Part shown: positions 1-13,879 of the stretch, in pieces
Layout of the letters: every line of letters begins with the position of its first letter
How positions within the stretch are numbered: the stretch's first letter is position 1
Assembly (NCBI GenBank): GCA_963691815.1
Contig: OY829652.1
Location: forward strand, 15,099,027 to 15,163,026
From: Echiichthys vipera
Taxonomy: Eukaryota > Chordata > Actinopteri > Perciformes > Trachinidae
Reading direction: 5' to 3'
DNA length: 64,000 nucleotides
Translations under genes and position numbers: made by a program
Notes under the pieces: model-generated
Told to the model about the DNA's origin: nothing
Database searches by the model: none
The model's input: only the letters and a program-made list of their open reading frames with translations

Positions 1-473
1 GTTTGAGTGTGTGGCTGTGTGTAGCATCACGTTTTAGTTGCAGCTGGTCAAAATGTGGCCAATTTGAACTACTTTGTATCCTGGGTAGTTTCTTCTAAAT
101 CAGAAAAAGCTAGGAAAAAGCCCCCCGGCTCCAATTTAACTTGCTTAGTTTTGCTTACTTTCTGGATGCCCATGGCATCATGATTATGTTATTTAATCCC
201 ATAGACACTCAACAATTTCAGACTGTACCAAATACATAAAAAAAAGTCCAGCCTAAAGCCCTTTTTCCGACTCTGGGAAAGTGGAAAAAACAGTAACATC
301 CCAAAACTACTGTATCTCTGAACTATCTCTTCAACCAAATTATACACATTTAGGCCATTATGTGATGTTCTTTTGATAACTAATGTAATAACTAATGTAA
401 TATTTTTCTACTTATATTCACTGAGCCTCCCCTGAAACTCTTTGGAGTCTGCCCCCTACTTTGATGAATGTAT

Positions 474-690
474 TAAAGCAAAAATGCCAAAGATCGGATG
501 GATCCAGGTTCTCAAATGTGACAATTGTTGCTCTTCTTCGTCTGAATATGTTTGGGTTTTTGGTATGTTGGTCAGACAAAACGAGACAATTAGTGATGAT
601 ACCCTGTGCTGATACAGATCAAACGATTAATCACTTAATCGAGAAAATCATTGGCTGATTATTTGATAATGAAAATAATCATAAATTGCT
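474..690 (+). repeat. Dispersed teleost repeat, family A (copy 1)
   Basis: Family A has a recurring core: AAATGCCAA, a CTGGTTCCAGC-like word, CTCAAATGTG, a GGACTGTTGGTC-like word, GACAAAACAAGACA, and a terminal block rich in ATTAATCGATTAATCG. This copy keeps the core (CCAGGTTCTCAAATGTG, GTTGGTCAGACAAAAC) and the terminal block at about 620-690. It resembles a short non-autonomous DNA transposon; the superfamily was not determined. Confidence 0.65.
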
Positions 691-692
691 AT

Positions 693-713
693 ATTATTAT
701 TATTATTATTATT
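693..713. repeat. (ATT)7 microsatellite
   Basis: Seven ATT units directly after a dispersed repeat. Confidence 0.9.
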
Positions 714-844
714 GATTCCTCAACATATAAGCAGCATTTATATGTTAGACCTAGTAGGTTCATTAAAACTACTTTACTGTATTGTTCTGTAGTTGAAGCT
801 ATAACATTTACAAACTGGTCTTTTTTTTTTTTTAAATCGTAATC

Positions 845-1028
845 TGCAATGTAAGTAGTAACTACAGTATATAGCTGCCAAAGTACAAAAAGTACAATTC
901 ACTCTGAAATGTAGAAGACTAGAAGTATAAAGTCACATACGAAAGGAAATACTCAAGTAGAACAAATACTTCAAAACGATGCTCATGTACAGTACTTGAT
1001 CAAATGTACTAACTTACTCTCCACCACT
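845..1028. repeat. Dispersed teleost repeat ending in a CCACCACTG terminus
   Basis: AAAGTACAAAAAGTACAA, ATACTCAAGTAGAACAAATA, CAGTACTTGATCAAATGTAC and the terminus TTACTCTCCACCACTG match a short interspersed DNA-transposon-like repeat that is abundant in fish. The left boundary is unclear. Confidence 0.6.
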
Positions 1029-2317
1029 GCATTTTGACTACTGTCTGAAAATCTTTTCTATGATTTAAAAAAAACGTTGCAGCATTGGGAGTTGCCACCC
1101 ACCATAATATACAATATCTGAGCCTCGTCGATTCTCTACACCTGCTGTTCTAAATCTTCCCTTAATGTTTAAATCCTGGCAATGCCATCCTTACTTAAGA
1201 ATTTCTCTCTTCCCTTGGATTTCTTCTCTTTCAGAGTTGCCTCACCTGGAACCAATCTGTAACACAATCAAAGTGTCCTAACATGAAAGCTCAGTTCCTT
1301 CCTTTGATAGTCCATTTCTCTCCACACTTGTTCTTTTCTCTGGTAGCTCAAGCAGCCATGTCTGGAAAAAATTCATCTTAAAATGGGGACTCAGTCACCT
1401 TGCATTATGCAAATTTCCTTTAAACAATTCACTGGTGCTCTGCCTTTTGCTTTTGCAGATGACAGAATGGGCCCTTTGTCTAAAAATAAGCTGTGCATAA
1501 TGAAAACTAAGGGCATGGCTTGTTGACAAATTGAGAACACTGCTGTGAAGGTGAAATGTGAGAGAATAATATATATATAACTCGGAGGATGAATAACTTG
1601 CGCTGGCCATTCAAGTATCATTTAGTATAATATAATAGCTTCCCAAACCAATTGTTCCAAAGCAGGCGAGAGCCATTTTTAATAAAAGAGGAAGCGTGAA
1701 ATGTGGAAAGAAGAGTGCAACTTTACTTTTTTCAAAGCTTATTCTGTTTCCTCATCATTGGATTGCACTCATGCATCCGAAGCGTTGATTGCTGCGTCTG
1801 GATGAGTTGATGCTTACAGTTTGTACGCTGCATGCTCATCAGTCATCCCTCTCAGCTTCAGAGTGTGTTCTGGATCGCAGGGTGATTAAACTCTAATAGC
1901 AGCCTTTTGAGAAGTCCGGGGGGATTTACTCCTGAGTCAACATGCCAGACCCCATTTCCTCCTCACTCACTGCTGCCTCTCAACACCCAGCCGGCTGCAG
2001 CCACAGTAGATCTCCACATGGAACTTGTATAGATTGGGAAAACCTTGGAAGTGACCCTGCATAAGGCCTTAGACATACACAGGGAACTATGCCAACAAAT
2101 GACCCATTTATCTCAAATATTATGTCATTTACATTGTTGCAAGGTTAACATTTCAAAATGTGACACCAAATATGTATGATCAGGATGTTTTTGTTTGATT
2201 ATCATTATAAAAACAGATGGGTCTATATCTCATGCTGTCAATCCAAAAGGAAAATTTAAGGTTTCAAGGTGTATAACAATATGCACACAAAAAGGCATTT
2301 ATTAATGTAAACTACAG

Positions 2318-2800
2318 TCTAAATGATTAGTCCATCAATCAATTAATTAATTACCAAAAACAATTTTGTCAATCAATTTGTTGTTTACGTTATTTTTTCA
2401 AGCAAAAGTGACCAAAATGCACTGGTTCCAGCATCTGAAATGTGCAGATTTGCAGCTTTTTCTTGCTTTAGGAACATGATATTAATATGAATATGGTTGT
2501 CTGTGGGACTGTTGATTAGACAAAACAAGCGACTTACACTATACAACTACTAAAAAACTGCAATGGCTGCTTTTACTATTTTTTGCATCATACCTTCAGA
2601 AAGAGGTTATTCATTTATTCAGTAGAAGAAAAATATTTTCTCTTGGAAAACAATGAAAGTAAGAAAACACTTTATGACACTTTTGCTCTTTGTGAGTATT
2701 TGGACAATGCCTGGTCAAAGAACAAACACACAAACTGATTAATGAAAAAAAAATAACAGATTAACTGATCATGACAATAATAACTGCTAACTGAAAGCCT
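2318..2800 (+). repeat. Dispersed repeat family A (copy 2, interrupted)
   Basis: ATGATTAGTCCATCAATC, CTGGTTCCAGCATCTGAAAT and GACTGTTGATTAGACAAAAC match the family A core up to about 2535. The closing ATTAACTGATCATGACAATAATAACTG block is at about 2740-2790, so extra sequence separates core and end. Confidence 0.6.
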
Positions 2801-3164
2801 AATAGATAAGCACTCACCATACATGTACCTCTACAGATCCTGGTAGGACGTTCTGTTTCATCCAGAATCGATGGAACTATTTATGGAATTAATAAATAAA
2901 GTGCTCAAACTTTTTGTAAATGATGACTTGATATTCCAGCCGCCTGTACAGCTGACAATGTAGGAGGGATGCATAAATGCATGCATATAACAAACATAAT
3001 TCAGTAGCAACAGTTTATATTTATACATTTTCTCATTTCCTATTTGACAACGTGCAGAGTCTTTAGTTGATTTGACCTTTGTTTTGATCTAAAATACACA
3101 CCTGTAAAGTTCCGTGACTGTATCTTGAACGGTCACAACACTATCGCATTGGCAAAATCTGTCA

Positions 3165-3202
<38 letters not shown>
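3165..3202. repeat. (ACAG)n tetranucleotide repeat
   Basis: About nine ACAG units with one AAAC interruption. Confidence 0.95.
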
Positions 3203-3203
<1 letters not shown>

Positions 3204-5107
3204 TACATATGAACACCTGGGAAAATACTCAAATCTGTCTCTGTAGTATAGTTCCCGCCACAGCAGGTGTCTCCAGGACCATACCAGAGTCACTGCTATG
3301 GCTGGTAATTATGTTCTTCTGCAAATCACTTTTGTACTGAGATGTTAACTGACAAAACAACAATCTTGAGTCTCACTGTTACAGGATAATCTTTGCTGAT
3401 CACATCATTCTCTTTAAAATCTGGACACTAATTTCAAAATCTATTCAATTACAAATTTGATTAACTATACGAACTACGTTTTTGGCCAATGCTGTAGGCC
3501 ATGTATTAAGGGAATCTGTAACCAGCTATTCATGTGAATTTATACTTAGTTTGTATGAATGGGATGTAGTTACAGAAAAATGCCTGTTTGATCTAGATTC
3601 ATGGTGGTGCTTTCCCAAGTCGTCAAACCGAACCGTTTGCAGCCAGAAATTGAAATGCTTGTCATAGTGCTAACATTTCAGACATCTTGTTTTGAAACTT
3701 CCCACGAACAACAACACAGCACCCGTTATCCAGCATCCAGTGGCTCAGTAGAGACAACGTATGCTGCTCCTCCATGTGACTTTAATTGAGTGATTAGATG
3801 TAATTCAATAAGCAATCGAAGGGTAATGCGCGTGAGTTAGAGGCGTAAAGCAAAAGAGCACTGGTGAGTGGAGCCTTTGTCCATGAGCCTCCATCATGGC
3901 TGTTACCTTTCAGGCTACATCACGCGCTTGATCGTCCTTGGCCAGCACCCCTGTGTGGACCCCTCTACTCTAATTGTCTAGGCCACCAAGTTCAGGAGCT
4001 ACACAGTTTACAGGTTTAGTACTCAGGCTTGCAATGTCTTGTGTTTGCCATGTGAGTGACTATCTTTAGACCTGGATCAACCACACAAAGACATCTCTTT
4101 TATTTTCTGAGGCCTAAATTTCCACAAATCCCACTGAGATACATCAAGTTTTGGGAATGTTTACCATCAGCTAACTCTGATTGGGCAATATTCAGTCTAA
4201 AGCCATCATTACCAGGCACATCGACTTGACTGCTTTCAGCAACGGAAAGAAGAAAGCTTTAGAATTCAAAAACATTGTGAAATCACTATGAATTGTGTCA
4301 CAACTATCCCAGTTTGAAATATATCCCCATGCATGTGGATCCATTAGCCCCACATTCGCACAGCTGTTTACTGTCAATCTGCCCCAGCTCATGCAACTGG
4401 CTGGCATTGTAATAAAGAAAGCTAAAATGGCCCACTCCATAGCTTTTCTATGATGCAGTGAAATAGTTCCATATATTACTTCAAGTCTGCTAATTCTCAG
4501 AGGAAATCAAAGTCCCCAGAGGAGCTGAAGTCTCTAAAATATGGCTCATTACTAAACCAAAGGGACACAAGCCCTCAGTGGGATTCAAAAGTCAAGGCTA
4601 GTTATAAAATCTAAAACAAAATGCTAATCTTAAATCCAGGATTGTAGAAAATGTCAGAGAATTCTCGCCACAATTTGAGGAGCTGATATGTAAAAGAAAT
4701 TTGGGCAAATGTGTGTGAAGACAAGTGCATTATCCAACATGTGTCTTTAATGCTTGGTCAGCCCACTTGCCAACTGTCATATTGTTAAAGATAGACTACA
4801 CCCTCTATGGATTGTGCCAAAAAGGCCCATAGATTTACAGTAATACCCCGCAGCACATACTGAGAGGAGAGGCCTGAGACCGTATGCTAAAGTTATATGT
4901 TGTAAAGCTTTGTTACTAAAATTGTTACAGACTCCTGGACACAATGATGACTACTGCAGCTGACTCAGATCACATCTGAAGCCACAAATCACAGTTAAGT
5001 CAACATCACATGCAATGTGTTTGTATCAGCATAGCAAAGTGGGGCTGTAAAAATCGATGCTCAGACACTAACATCGAATCTATGACTGACATACTGATTT
5101 TTAAGAT

Positions 5108-5405
5108 CTAGGGCTGCCTCCAAATAGTCGACCACTGGTTGAACAAAAAATCATTAGCCGACCAAAATGTCATCAGTCCATTGGTCGCAGAAAAAAAACA
5201 AAAATCATTTGGAGCCAATAAAAATCTTTCTGACTGGCAGCTGGCCTAAAAGGCTGCAGGGCTTTTAATTTGAAGGGCCAGATACAGGAAGTCATGACAC
5301 TCACTCACTGTCAGTGTGGAATAGAATAGTGGAATATATATATATATATATATTTGTTTCGACTAATAGCTCTAAATGACGACTACTGGTCGACCAAGAA
5401 AAAGT
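5108..5405. repeat. Probable MITE-like repeat with GTCGACCA words
   Basis: AGGGCTGCCTCCAAATAGTCGACCACTGG at the left and GACGACTACTGGTCGACCA at the right share the GTCGAC/ACTGG vocabulary of hAT-type miniature elements in fish. A short (TA)n run sits inside at about 5335-5353. The family assignment is tentative. Confidence 0.4.
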
Positions 5406-7554
5406 AAGTAAGATCTAACACATGCATTCCCTTGTTCAATTAGGAATGGACTTCATAATCTTTAAATAAATTAATTAATACCTACGTTATTAATACTGCT
5501 AATAGTGAATTCTCAGTATCTGGCATTAGATCCTTTCGTTAAAAGCAACACAATGTAGGCATACACACAAGAATATAAATACTGGCTAGAACCAGATCTA
5601 GAACTACACATGGTGACAGGCAAATCACCAAACGACAATAAATAAAATAAAGAATGAGTGGGATTTCTCCATTGCATGTTGTATTACAACAATCAAATTT
5701 GGCCCAGACTGAACGATACCTTTGCTCACCGGCAAACTTTGTTCGCTTGGCGTTTTGTCTCGCTGTATTAGCGTGTTTTTGTGGCACTATGTCCGTCATT
5801 TCCTCTTGGATACGTGCTTGTGCATGCAATAGAAGAAGAAAATAAGAATATATAGGCTGAGGGCAGGGTCTCTGCAGCTACAGACACCAACACACACTTT
5901 TAGGGACATGCGTGATAATGAATTGAGAGATTACTTTTGTATCTACACATTGTGTTTTAGGATAACCCTACTTATTGTGCCTTTAAAAAGCACACTTCTG
6001 TGTTCGCCATAATCTTCCCTTCTTTTTAAAAATGGCACTTATCATTATTTTGATGTTAATAATGGATCAAATTAAGTAATATGTGAAAGGTGTCACTTGT
6101 ATAATGAACACATTTAACCGACTCGGCAGTTCGCCTCAACACCACAGAGCGTTTTTGCATCTTTTATCGCATCAATTTGGTTTTTATGGCCCACAACTTT
6201 TAGGATTTGGTTCTCTCTCACAGCTCTCATCAATGTAGTTTTTGTCTGCAGGAAAAATACCTCTGTTAAACCCATTGTATGGTACCTGCTCATCACCAAA
6301 CACTAGACAGAGAAAGTTAGCGACTAGTCGGTGAACACAGTGACGCATGTATGTCTCTGAGCTTCAAAGGTAACCTGTTTGAATCTGTTTACCGACATGT
6401 GCCCTTTGTTTCAACGCCAACACAACCCTGATTAACTTATTCTGGGAGATCTGTAACTTTTCCTTAAGTATTTCTTTCCCAGACATTCAAACCATGAGCA
6501 AACAGAATAATCAACACAAGAGTAGAAGCTGACACATTGTTTAAAGTGGCAGTGAACGGATGTGGCATTACAGAGATTGAGAAATGAGCAATGCTGTGAA
6601 CTAACATTGTCCTGTGGTGGTTCTGCAGGGATGAGTAGGACACAGAGTCATTTGAAAGAGGACAAGGAAGTTGTTCAACAAGTGTCCTCCGAAATTCAGT
6701 GCTGGGAGCATGACTCTGATTATAACGGCATGTGAATGAGCTTCTTTCTTGTCTCAATGAGGACATTCCTGACAATTAAGAGGATGAGTACAGCTTTGTT
6801 TGTCTCTCGGAGGCGACCTTGTCTGTTGGGTCAGTGACCACCTGGTAGTCGAGGATGCACAGGAACCATGTGATCCATCTCCATCCAGCTCTGCAGGGAC
6901 AATGTTAACAAATGGCAGGTGAACAGCCACAGTCTGTTTAGTAAGGTTACTATTCACAAGCGACATTAATCACAATAAACAGTATTATTACAGATCATGT
7001 CAGTTACAGATGATAAGCAGGAAAGAAGTGAAACAGATTAGACTGGTCATTTCTACATGACATGTTTATTGGGCCAATTTAGCCTCTAATATGACTGGAG
7101 GTTGGGGGCTTTACTCTCAGCTAAAGAGCCAACCAAAAAGCATAAATGGTAATGTCACGTGATCTGAATATTTTATGGTGCAACCACAAAACCAAATCTG
7201 GATATTGCTTCCTTGGACGCTTCTAGTGCCAAACTCACAATGTGAGCGATGGAGTGGCCAAAGACAAAAAGTGGGGAAAATAGAGAGAGAATAAACACTG
7301 TATGAATGGGGGAAAGTTTGCTTCTTCAGAGATGAAAAAGTAAAAGTGAAAGAGGGTTTGGCCAAAGAATGCGATTAATGTAACATAATGAAATTTTGTT
7401 GTCTGACACATAAACATCTCAAAGTTTTTTGGGCCCAAAGAAACTGAGGAGCAGCAGGACACAATCTGGTGACCTCACAGCTTCACCTTCACTTCGCTAG
7501 ACATGCATAAAAACAGCTCAAACGAGCCAAGCAGAAACACACAAATAGGTCTTA

Positions 7555-7800
7555 AGACCGCAGGAGCTTTGCCCCAGGACTAGGAACGTTTTGAGGAACT
7601 CGCATTTCGACCACAGGGACCAGGGTCTAAATTAAGTTCCTGCGACATTTTAATTCACAAATACTCCCTGATCGAAGGGCAGCACTTTTTGAAGGTAAAG
7701 GCGCTTTCAGGATGGGGTTTGCAGGGATCACGTCACTGATTGGTCAAACACACACAGCACAGTTGCTTCAATTTGTGCAGGCTTCATTCATAAAACATGG
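7555..7800. repeat. Dispersed teleost repeat (GTTCCTGCGACATTTT type)
   Basis: Words such as TTTTGAGGAACTCGCATTTC, GACCAGGGTCTAAATTAAGT, GTTCCTGCGACATTTTAA and CACTGATTGGTCAAACACAC recur across fish genomes as one short interspersed repeat. Recognition is by pattern only. Confidence 0.5.
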
Positions 7801-8507
7801 AAGTACTCAATTAAGGACCATTGTAGGATGAGGGGAGAGCATTTTGTTTGGTTTGATCACATTAAAAGCAAAGTTTCTATCTGCTTACCAACTCGTTTTA
7901 TAGAGATACATCACATGATTGTTTAAGAATAAGAATGTGTGAATAAGAAAGCAAGTAAATGAGAAAAAAAACACAGTTACGTTCTAAAGCACAAATAAAT
8001 AACCATCATCCACCAACAGTGCAGACTCTCTTGGTTTATTGTTCCACCTCTGCATTTCATTCACACACAGCAGTAAATTATGCAGCAGTAAGTGTCGTCG
8101 CAGTGAGACAAAAATCTATGGTTCTTTGTTTTTTAAATGAAATGGGCGTGCACACACATTGAACTGCTGATTTTTGTAACTGTTTCTCATTTTATCGTTA
8201 TTGTGAGGCAGGGGCACACCAAGTTGACAGTGGCAAGCACAGAACATACATGCCAGTTTGGGGTCAAGTGCCACTTTTTGGACGAGACACAGGCGACATG
8301 AGGTGATGCAACAGTCGGCTTTCGTTGCCTCTAGTTCTTTAAAGTCGTCTTGGTGTGTCCCTGTCTGTATAGTTGTGTTGTTTCTGTTCTTTTGATTGTG
8401 TTCTTGAGAATATTTCATGTTCTCAGGTCTTTCTTGGAAAAGAGATCTTAAAGTCTATAACAACTATAAAACCATAACAGTCCCACATCTCCTGTTAAGC
8501 CATCCTA

Positions 8508-8760
8508 GCGGCATAGTCCACACTGAAATATCTCAACAACCAATAAATGGATTGCTATGAAATTCTGTGCACACATTCATGGTCCCCAGAGGATAATGCC
8601 AACATGAATTTGCCCATTTATTTGCCCATTTAATTGGTTTATAAGCAAATATATGCAAACTTCATGACAATCCCATCAGCATCAGCTGTACCTTGTGTTT
8701 AGTTCTACTAAGTAAAAGTTAGCATGATCACAGGCTAAGCTAAGATGGTGCAGCCTGACT
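8508..8760. repeat. Dispersed teleost repeat (ATGGTCCCCAGAGGATAA type)
   Basis: TGAAATATCTCAACAACCA, TTGCTATGAAATTCTGT, ATTCATGGTCCCCAGAGG and GTTAGCATGATCACAGGC with CTAAGATGGTG are typical of a very common fish interspersed repeat. Confidence 0.65.
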
Positions 8761-10868
8761 GTAGACTCTTATTCATGTTCTATGTTTTAATCAGTAACAG
8801 TCTGCACTTTCAATAATGAAGCAATAAGTATAAAATTATGTGATTTGGTTAAATTAAAACATTTACTTCACATTTTCTAGGTTAGGAAACACTGCTGTGC
8901 AAAAAAACCATTACAGGGGAAAACATAGAACTGATTATGAGGGAAAACTGTGTTGTTGCAGGGCTAAAAGGAAGTGTAGGTAACCTTGAGTGGGTCACAG
9001 TAATGATAGTGATCGGGTCAAGATGCACTCTATCCTTGTGTTTCCCCTGGAACATATACAGACTGGTGGGGGAGGAAGTGGAGGCTGGGTTAGTTCACCA
9101 GTCACCCACAGTGTCCTCCTGTTCAACCGCCTTTAAAGCAAGCTCTCTATTGGATTAATGTTGGCCTGAGGGGGAAAGTGGGTAAAGGTAACCTGAACAG
9201 AGGCGAAAGGGGGGTCGGCCAACTGTTTCAAGTGAAAGTGGAATTTAGGGCATCTGTGTTTGTTTGTAATTGGGTGTGTTTGGGACTGACTCCTGACATC
9301 CTGCAAAGCCTAAGGGGTAGGGCAGAGGTTAGCCATTGTAGTCGCGCTGCTGTTGAACTTTGAGCATCCTTACTTTATATTGTATCACCATCAAAAGTCA
9401 TTGTTTTCCGACCTGCAAAGCTGCATCTCCGCTCTGTCATCCTTCGAGCGAGTCATCAGAGGCTGTTGGCTGTGAGGATGTCAGCACACCGTCGCTGGCA
9501 GACATTAAAGGAGCAAACAGGTTTCTGACGACAGCTTCTCTCCTCGCCTTCTTGCACAGATTGGATTTTCTGGAGCTGGCGTCCAGTTTGCTGACACATG
9601 CCAGGTTCTTATGTGCTACTGGCAAGCCAAGTGTGGAGATCACGCTGAATGTGCAATATGCTAAAATCACATGACAGCGATTTGAACTCAGATACATATG
9701 ATTTTCTTCCAATATCAAAATATCAAACTGTGTTTTGAAGCAAAACACTCATGACAGATCTCAAGATTCGCTGAAATATTAGCGTGTTGCAAACTCTGAT
9801 ATGGGATAGCACAGCGCTCCAGGAACAGCCTCCTATGGCCCACCTCTGAAACTCCTGGGGTGAAAGGTTACTGCTGTGACAGTGCCGGCTCATCTAAGGG
9901 TCTCTCTTTACCCCAAAAGCAAAACACCCAAAGGCAGAATGGTGGGGTTGTCAGGCCACCCCAACCCGACTCCCCAGGATCCTGGCAGGGAGGCAGAGAA
10001 CCCAGGATCAGGGCTCCCCCCTGCACAAATACAGACGGGGTCGTGGGTCATCTGGGGAGCTCACACAAGGCTTTCATCCCAGAGAAGCTCATTTCAAGGG
10101 AATGTGGCTCTTTCCCCATCTAGATAGTAGTCCTCCTTGAGCCCTGTGTGGCTGTGCTGAACCCTGGATCGACAGACATGTTCCCTTAGACCCGTTTGTT
10201 TTGTTTTGGTGCTGTGTCTCTGTGCACATCGCCTTGCCTGGTCCAGACACTGCTGTGGGAAGATCAACCCGGGTCAGTACACACACGGTGTTCGGTTACA
10301 ATCCAAACACTCACTAAAACTGTATCAAACGGGCACATAGAGGAGACCTGGGTAAAAAAATAATGCTACAGTATTTTTGGCTATCACCGTGCATGGTCTT
10401 GAGATGACAGCAGTGGCTGATACTCAGAAACTCAATGATTAAAATTAAATTCATTTCAGACTTTAAAACACTCAAGCAAACATGAGTAGTGTAATTCACT
10501 GTGTATTTGTTTAGTTCCAAGCCTCCAGAAACCCAAATGTAATTGGGCAATTACAGTGTTTAGATACAATGCAAGCCGTGTTACGTCTAATTAAATGAAC
10601 ACAGTGATTCTCCCTGCAGAAATACTTCGTACCAACATGTACACCAAGCAGACATTCAATAGGCTCAATTATAATAATTTAGACTTCAGTACACAGATAT
10701 CCACGGAGAGACCTGCCATCTTCCGCAGCTTATTTCATCATGATCTGAAAGAATGCCAGTTTGAAGTGTAATCAGTCCCCCAGGTAATTTGGCCTTGTTG
10801 AAAAGGGACAGAAAAAAATTCAGCATGTTCAAGAGTACTTATTGTAAATTAAAGCTCAGGTAAACAAT

Positions 10869-10895
10869 AAGTACTAATAATAATCATTAGTACTT
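10869..10895. repeat. Small perfect inverted repeat with TAAT/ATTA cores
   Basis: Arms AAGTACTAAT and ATTAGTACTT of 10 bp are separated by 7 bp. Each arm carries a homeodomain core (TAAT). Function unknown. Confidence 0.6.
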
Positions 10896-11467
10896 TTAAA
10901 TGTAACAAGTGCTATTTTCAGGCCGAGAGCCTTGGGCTCGCATTAGGCTGGCCTTGAATGTGATACTTCATATGAAATCACTCAGAAGGTGCACTGCAGC
11001 AGCTAGAAACCACTGTGATTTGTTCTTCAGATAACTTATATAGAATATATACTTGTATAGAATAGAAGTATAATAATAATTTTCATAATTTATTTATATA
11101 CAATAGAAAAATTTCAGTAGCAGACTTGTAAAATGATGGCATACAATGTCTTTATCATTGCTTTTCACGATGCTTTGATAACAAAGCACATCTGGCTTTT
11201 TCCACCAACAATATTGAAGCTAACATCAGAATTACAGGATATTAGTGTAATCTTTTCAGAATGCTTGACACATGGCACATTTTCTGTCTGCAATCAATCT
11301 GCACAGCATTACCAGAGAAACGTTTTATCTTCTTATCTCCTGTGTTCATTTGCAGCAACTGATCTTCTGCATGCTCATGGCGAAGATGGTGTCATCAACT
11401 AGTGCTGAATATAAAGACATTTAACTTCAGTGCAGAGATGTTTCTTCTTTTGGAATACATTACTTTT

Positions 11468-11641
<174 letters not shown>

Positions 11642-12095
11642 AGCTCTTGTGATATTTGCAGCACGTGTCCACAAGTGTTCAGCCTCGTCTTCTGAAGTCT
11701 TCCATATGTCCCGGGTTTGAGCAATCATTGAGTGCTGCTTCAATTTTTTCGTTATTAGAGCGAGGCACCTCCATGAATATGTTAACACTGCGGAGCGATA
11801 AATATTTTCCACATTCAAGCTTCCACATGTTAAATGTTTGATCTATTTTTAACACAATCCCTATGCAATAAGCATCCATTAAGTGTTCCTCTGAGGTGAT
11901 ATAAGCCTTGGTTTTATATGCTTTTTTCGCTATATGTTTAATTGATTCTATTTTGCAGAATGCATGTAAATCAATGTTACAATTCCTTAAGGAGGACAGT
12001 GATTCTGGCTTAATACCTTGATACATTCTCTTGGCACAACGATGTCAAAAGTGTGGTTTTTGTTTCGATTACTTGAACAACGCATTGCCATTACT

Positions 12096-12280
12096 TGCAA
12101 GCAACAATTATTTTCATTATCTTATTATGCAGATTCAAAATCATCAAATTGTTTTGTCTACAAAATGGCAAAAAATAATAAGATAAATAAATGTGACAAA
12201 GGATCTTCTTGACATCTTCAAATTGCTTATTTTGTCTGACAGAGTCCAAACCCCCAAACTTTAACTCTAATGCTCCCAGC
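12096..12280 (-). repeat. Dispersed repeat family A (copy 3, minus)
   Basis: Plus-strand words TTGACATCTTCAAATTGCTT and TTTTGTCTGACAGAGTCCAA are the reverse of the family A core. A second copy in the same orientation follows at 12345. Confidence 0.65.
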
Positions 12281-12344
12281 AATGCAAAGCTTAACAAGTA
12301 GTTAAATCCAAAGTGGATATTTTAGGATGATCAACCGTCCATGT

Positions 12345-12520
12345 GCTATTTTCTTAATTATGTTAAATTATTTTACCCACAAAATGTCAAAAAATGAGAA
12401 AAAAGTGCTCATGAAAACAGGGTGACGTCTTCAAATGGCTCACTTGTCTGACCTACAGTCCAAAAACCTTTAAGAGATATTAATTTTACTATCACATAAT
12501 CCTTTTAATTCATGACTAGA
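12345..12520 (-). repeat. Dispersed repeat family A (copy 4, minus)
   Basis: TGACGTCTTCAAATGGCT, TTGTCTGACCTACAGTCCAA and TTTTACTATCACATAAT are the reverse of the family A core. Together with copy 3 it forms a tandem pair spaced about 240 bp. Confidence 0.65.
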
Positions 12521-12978
12521 ACTAGGGAATGTGACATGTTTGCTTGAAATTAACAATGAATTATTCAAAACAAAAAGGATATACGTACACACACTTTGTT
12601 CGAATAAATAAAGTAGGATTAAGTGCATTATAATCCTCTACATCCTTGCTCCTACGTGCCTTTAACCACTTTATATATGTAGTGACCCCAGAGTGATGAT
12701 GGATGGAGGTGTACGCTTGTGTGTCTCCCGCTCATGAGTTAACTGTTAACTCTGGCTAAACCAGATATAGAGCTGAGAGATGAAGGCAGTACAGCATCCC
12801 TTCTGTCTGTCCCTGCTTGGTCCTGTTTATTGAATTAAACATCAGTACAACCGCTGCTCTTTTTTCTCTCCCCTCATCTCTGCTTAATTTGATCAGAGAA
12901 TCTGCTGATGCAGTGTGTGCCCGGCTCATGTGAAACCAATTTAAGGCTACACATAAAAAAATCTGGTGTCTCTTTTAT

Positions 12979-13221
<243 letters not shown>

Positions 13222-13477
13222 GGATGGTCATGTCCACAGGTGAGGTTTCTCAAATTCCGCTGGACTCCAAAGCAGTGCAAATATTGTGATTACAGCCATC
13301 TTTACAATTTATTTTTTTTCATTTTCCTGGAGGATTTTTTTTGAATGAGAAAAATGTATTTCTACTGTTTACCTCGAGACAAACTTTAAAATGATTGTCA
13401 CTGTAATAACTTTCTAGAGCTACCTTATTCAAATTGATGATAACATTATGAAAATGATCCATATTTCTTTGTCTCAC

Positions 13478-13770
13478 TGACCTTGTTTACACACTTTTAT
13501 ACGCTTCTTAGGAGATTGGATCACAAGTGGACCATGTTTAATACAAGTGTAAACACCTATCCAGAAGCTCTGTAATCCAATCACTCAAGTCACTTGCCAG
13601 GGTGGTCTTGGACGCATTTGACCATGTATATTTTGTGGTGTAAGCGCTAATGTGTCCTGATGCATCCCGACAAGGACACGACAGTAAAATAAGTCATCAA
13701 AGTAGGACGAGGTGGTTGTTTTGGTGACAGCGCGACAATGTTCTATAGTATGCCCATTTAACGACAAGTT
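13478..13770. repeat. Dispersed teleost repeat (ATACAAGTGTAAACAC type)
   Basis: GATCACAAGTGGACCATG, AATACAAGTGTAAACACC, TCAAGTCACTTGCCAGG and GGACGCATTTGACCA match a common fish interspersed element. It ends shortly before the SINE at 13880. Confidence 0.55.
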
Positions 13771-13879
13771 GGACAACCCAATTATATAAGTGTTGCTCGA
13801 CCCAATATTGTTTTTGCTCCATAAGAAGAAGAATTACTTATCCCGTAACAGGGCAATTGAATTTTTTCACTCTTATTAT

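Noticed and set aside
5539..5845. Overlapping open frames on both strands with a CpG-containing stretch
   Set aside because: No domain recognised and both strands are open; probably the flank of a MITE-like repeat.
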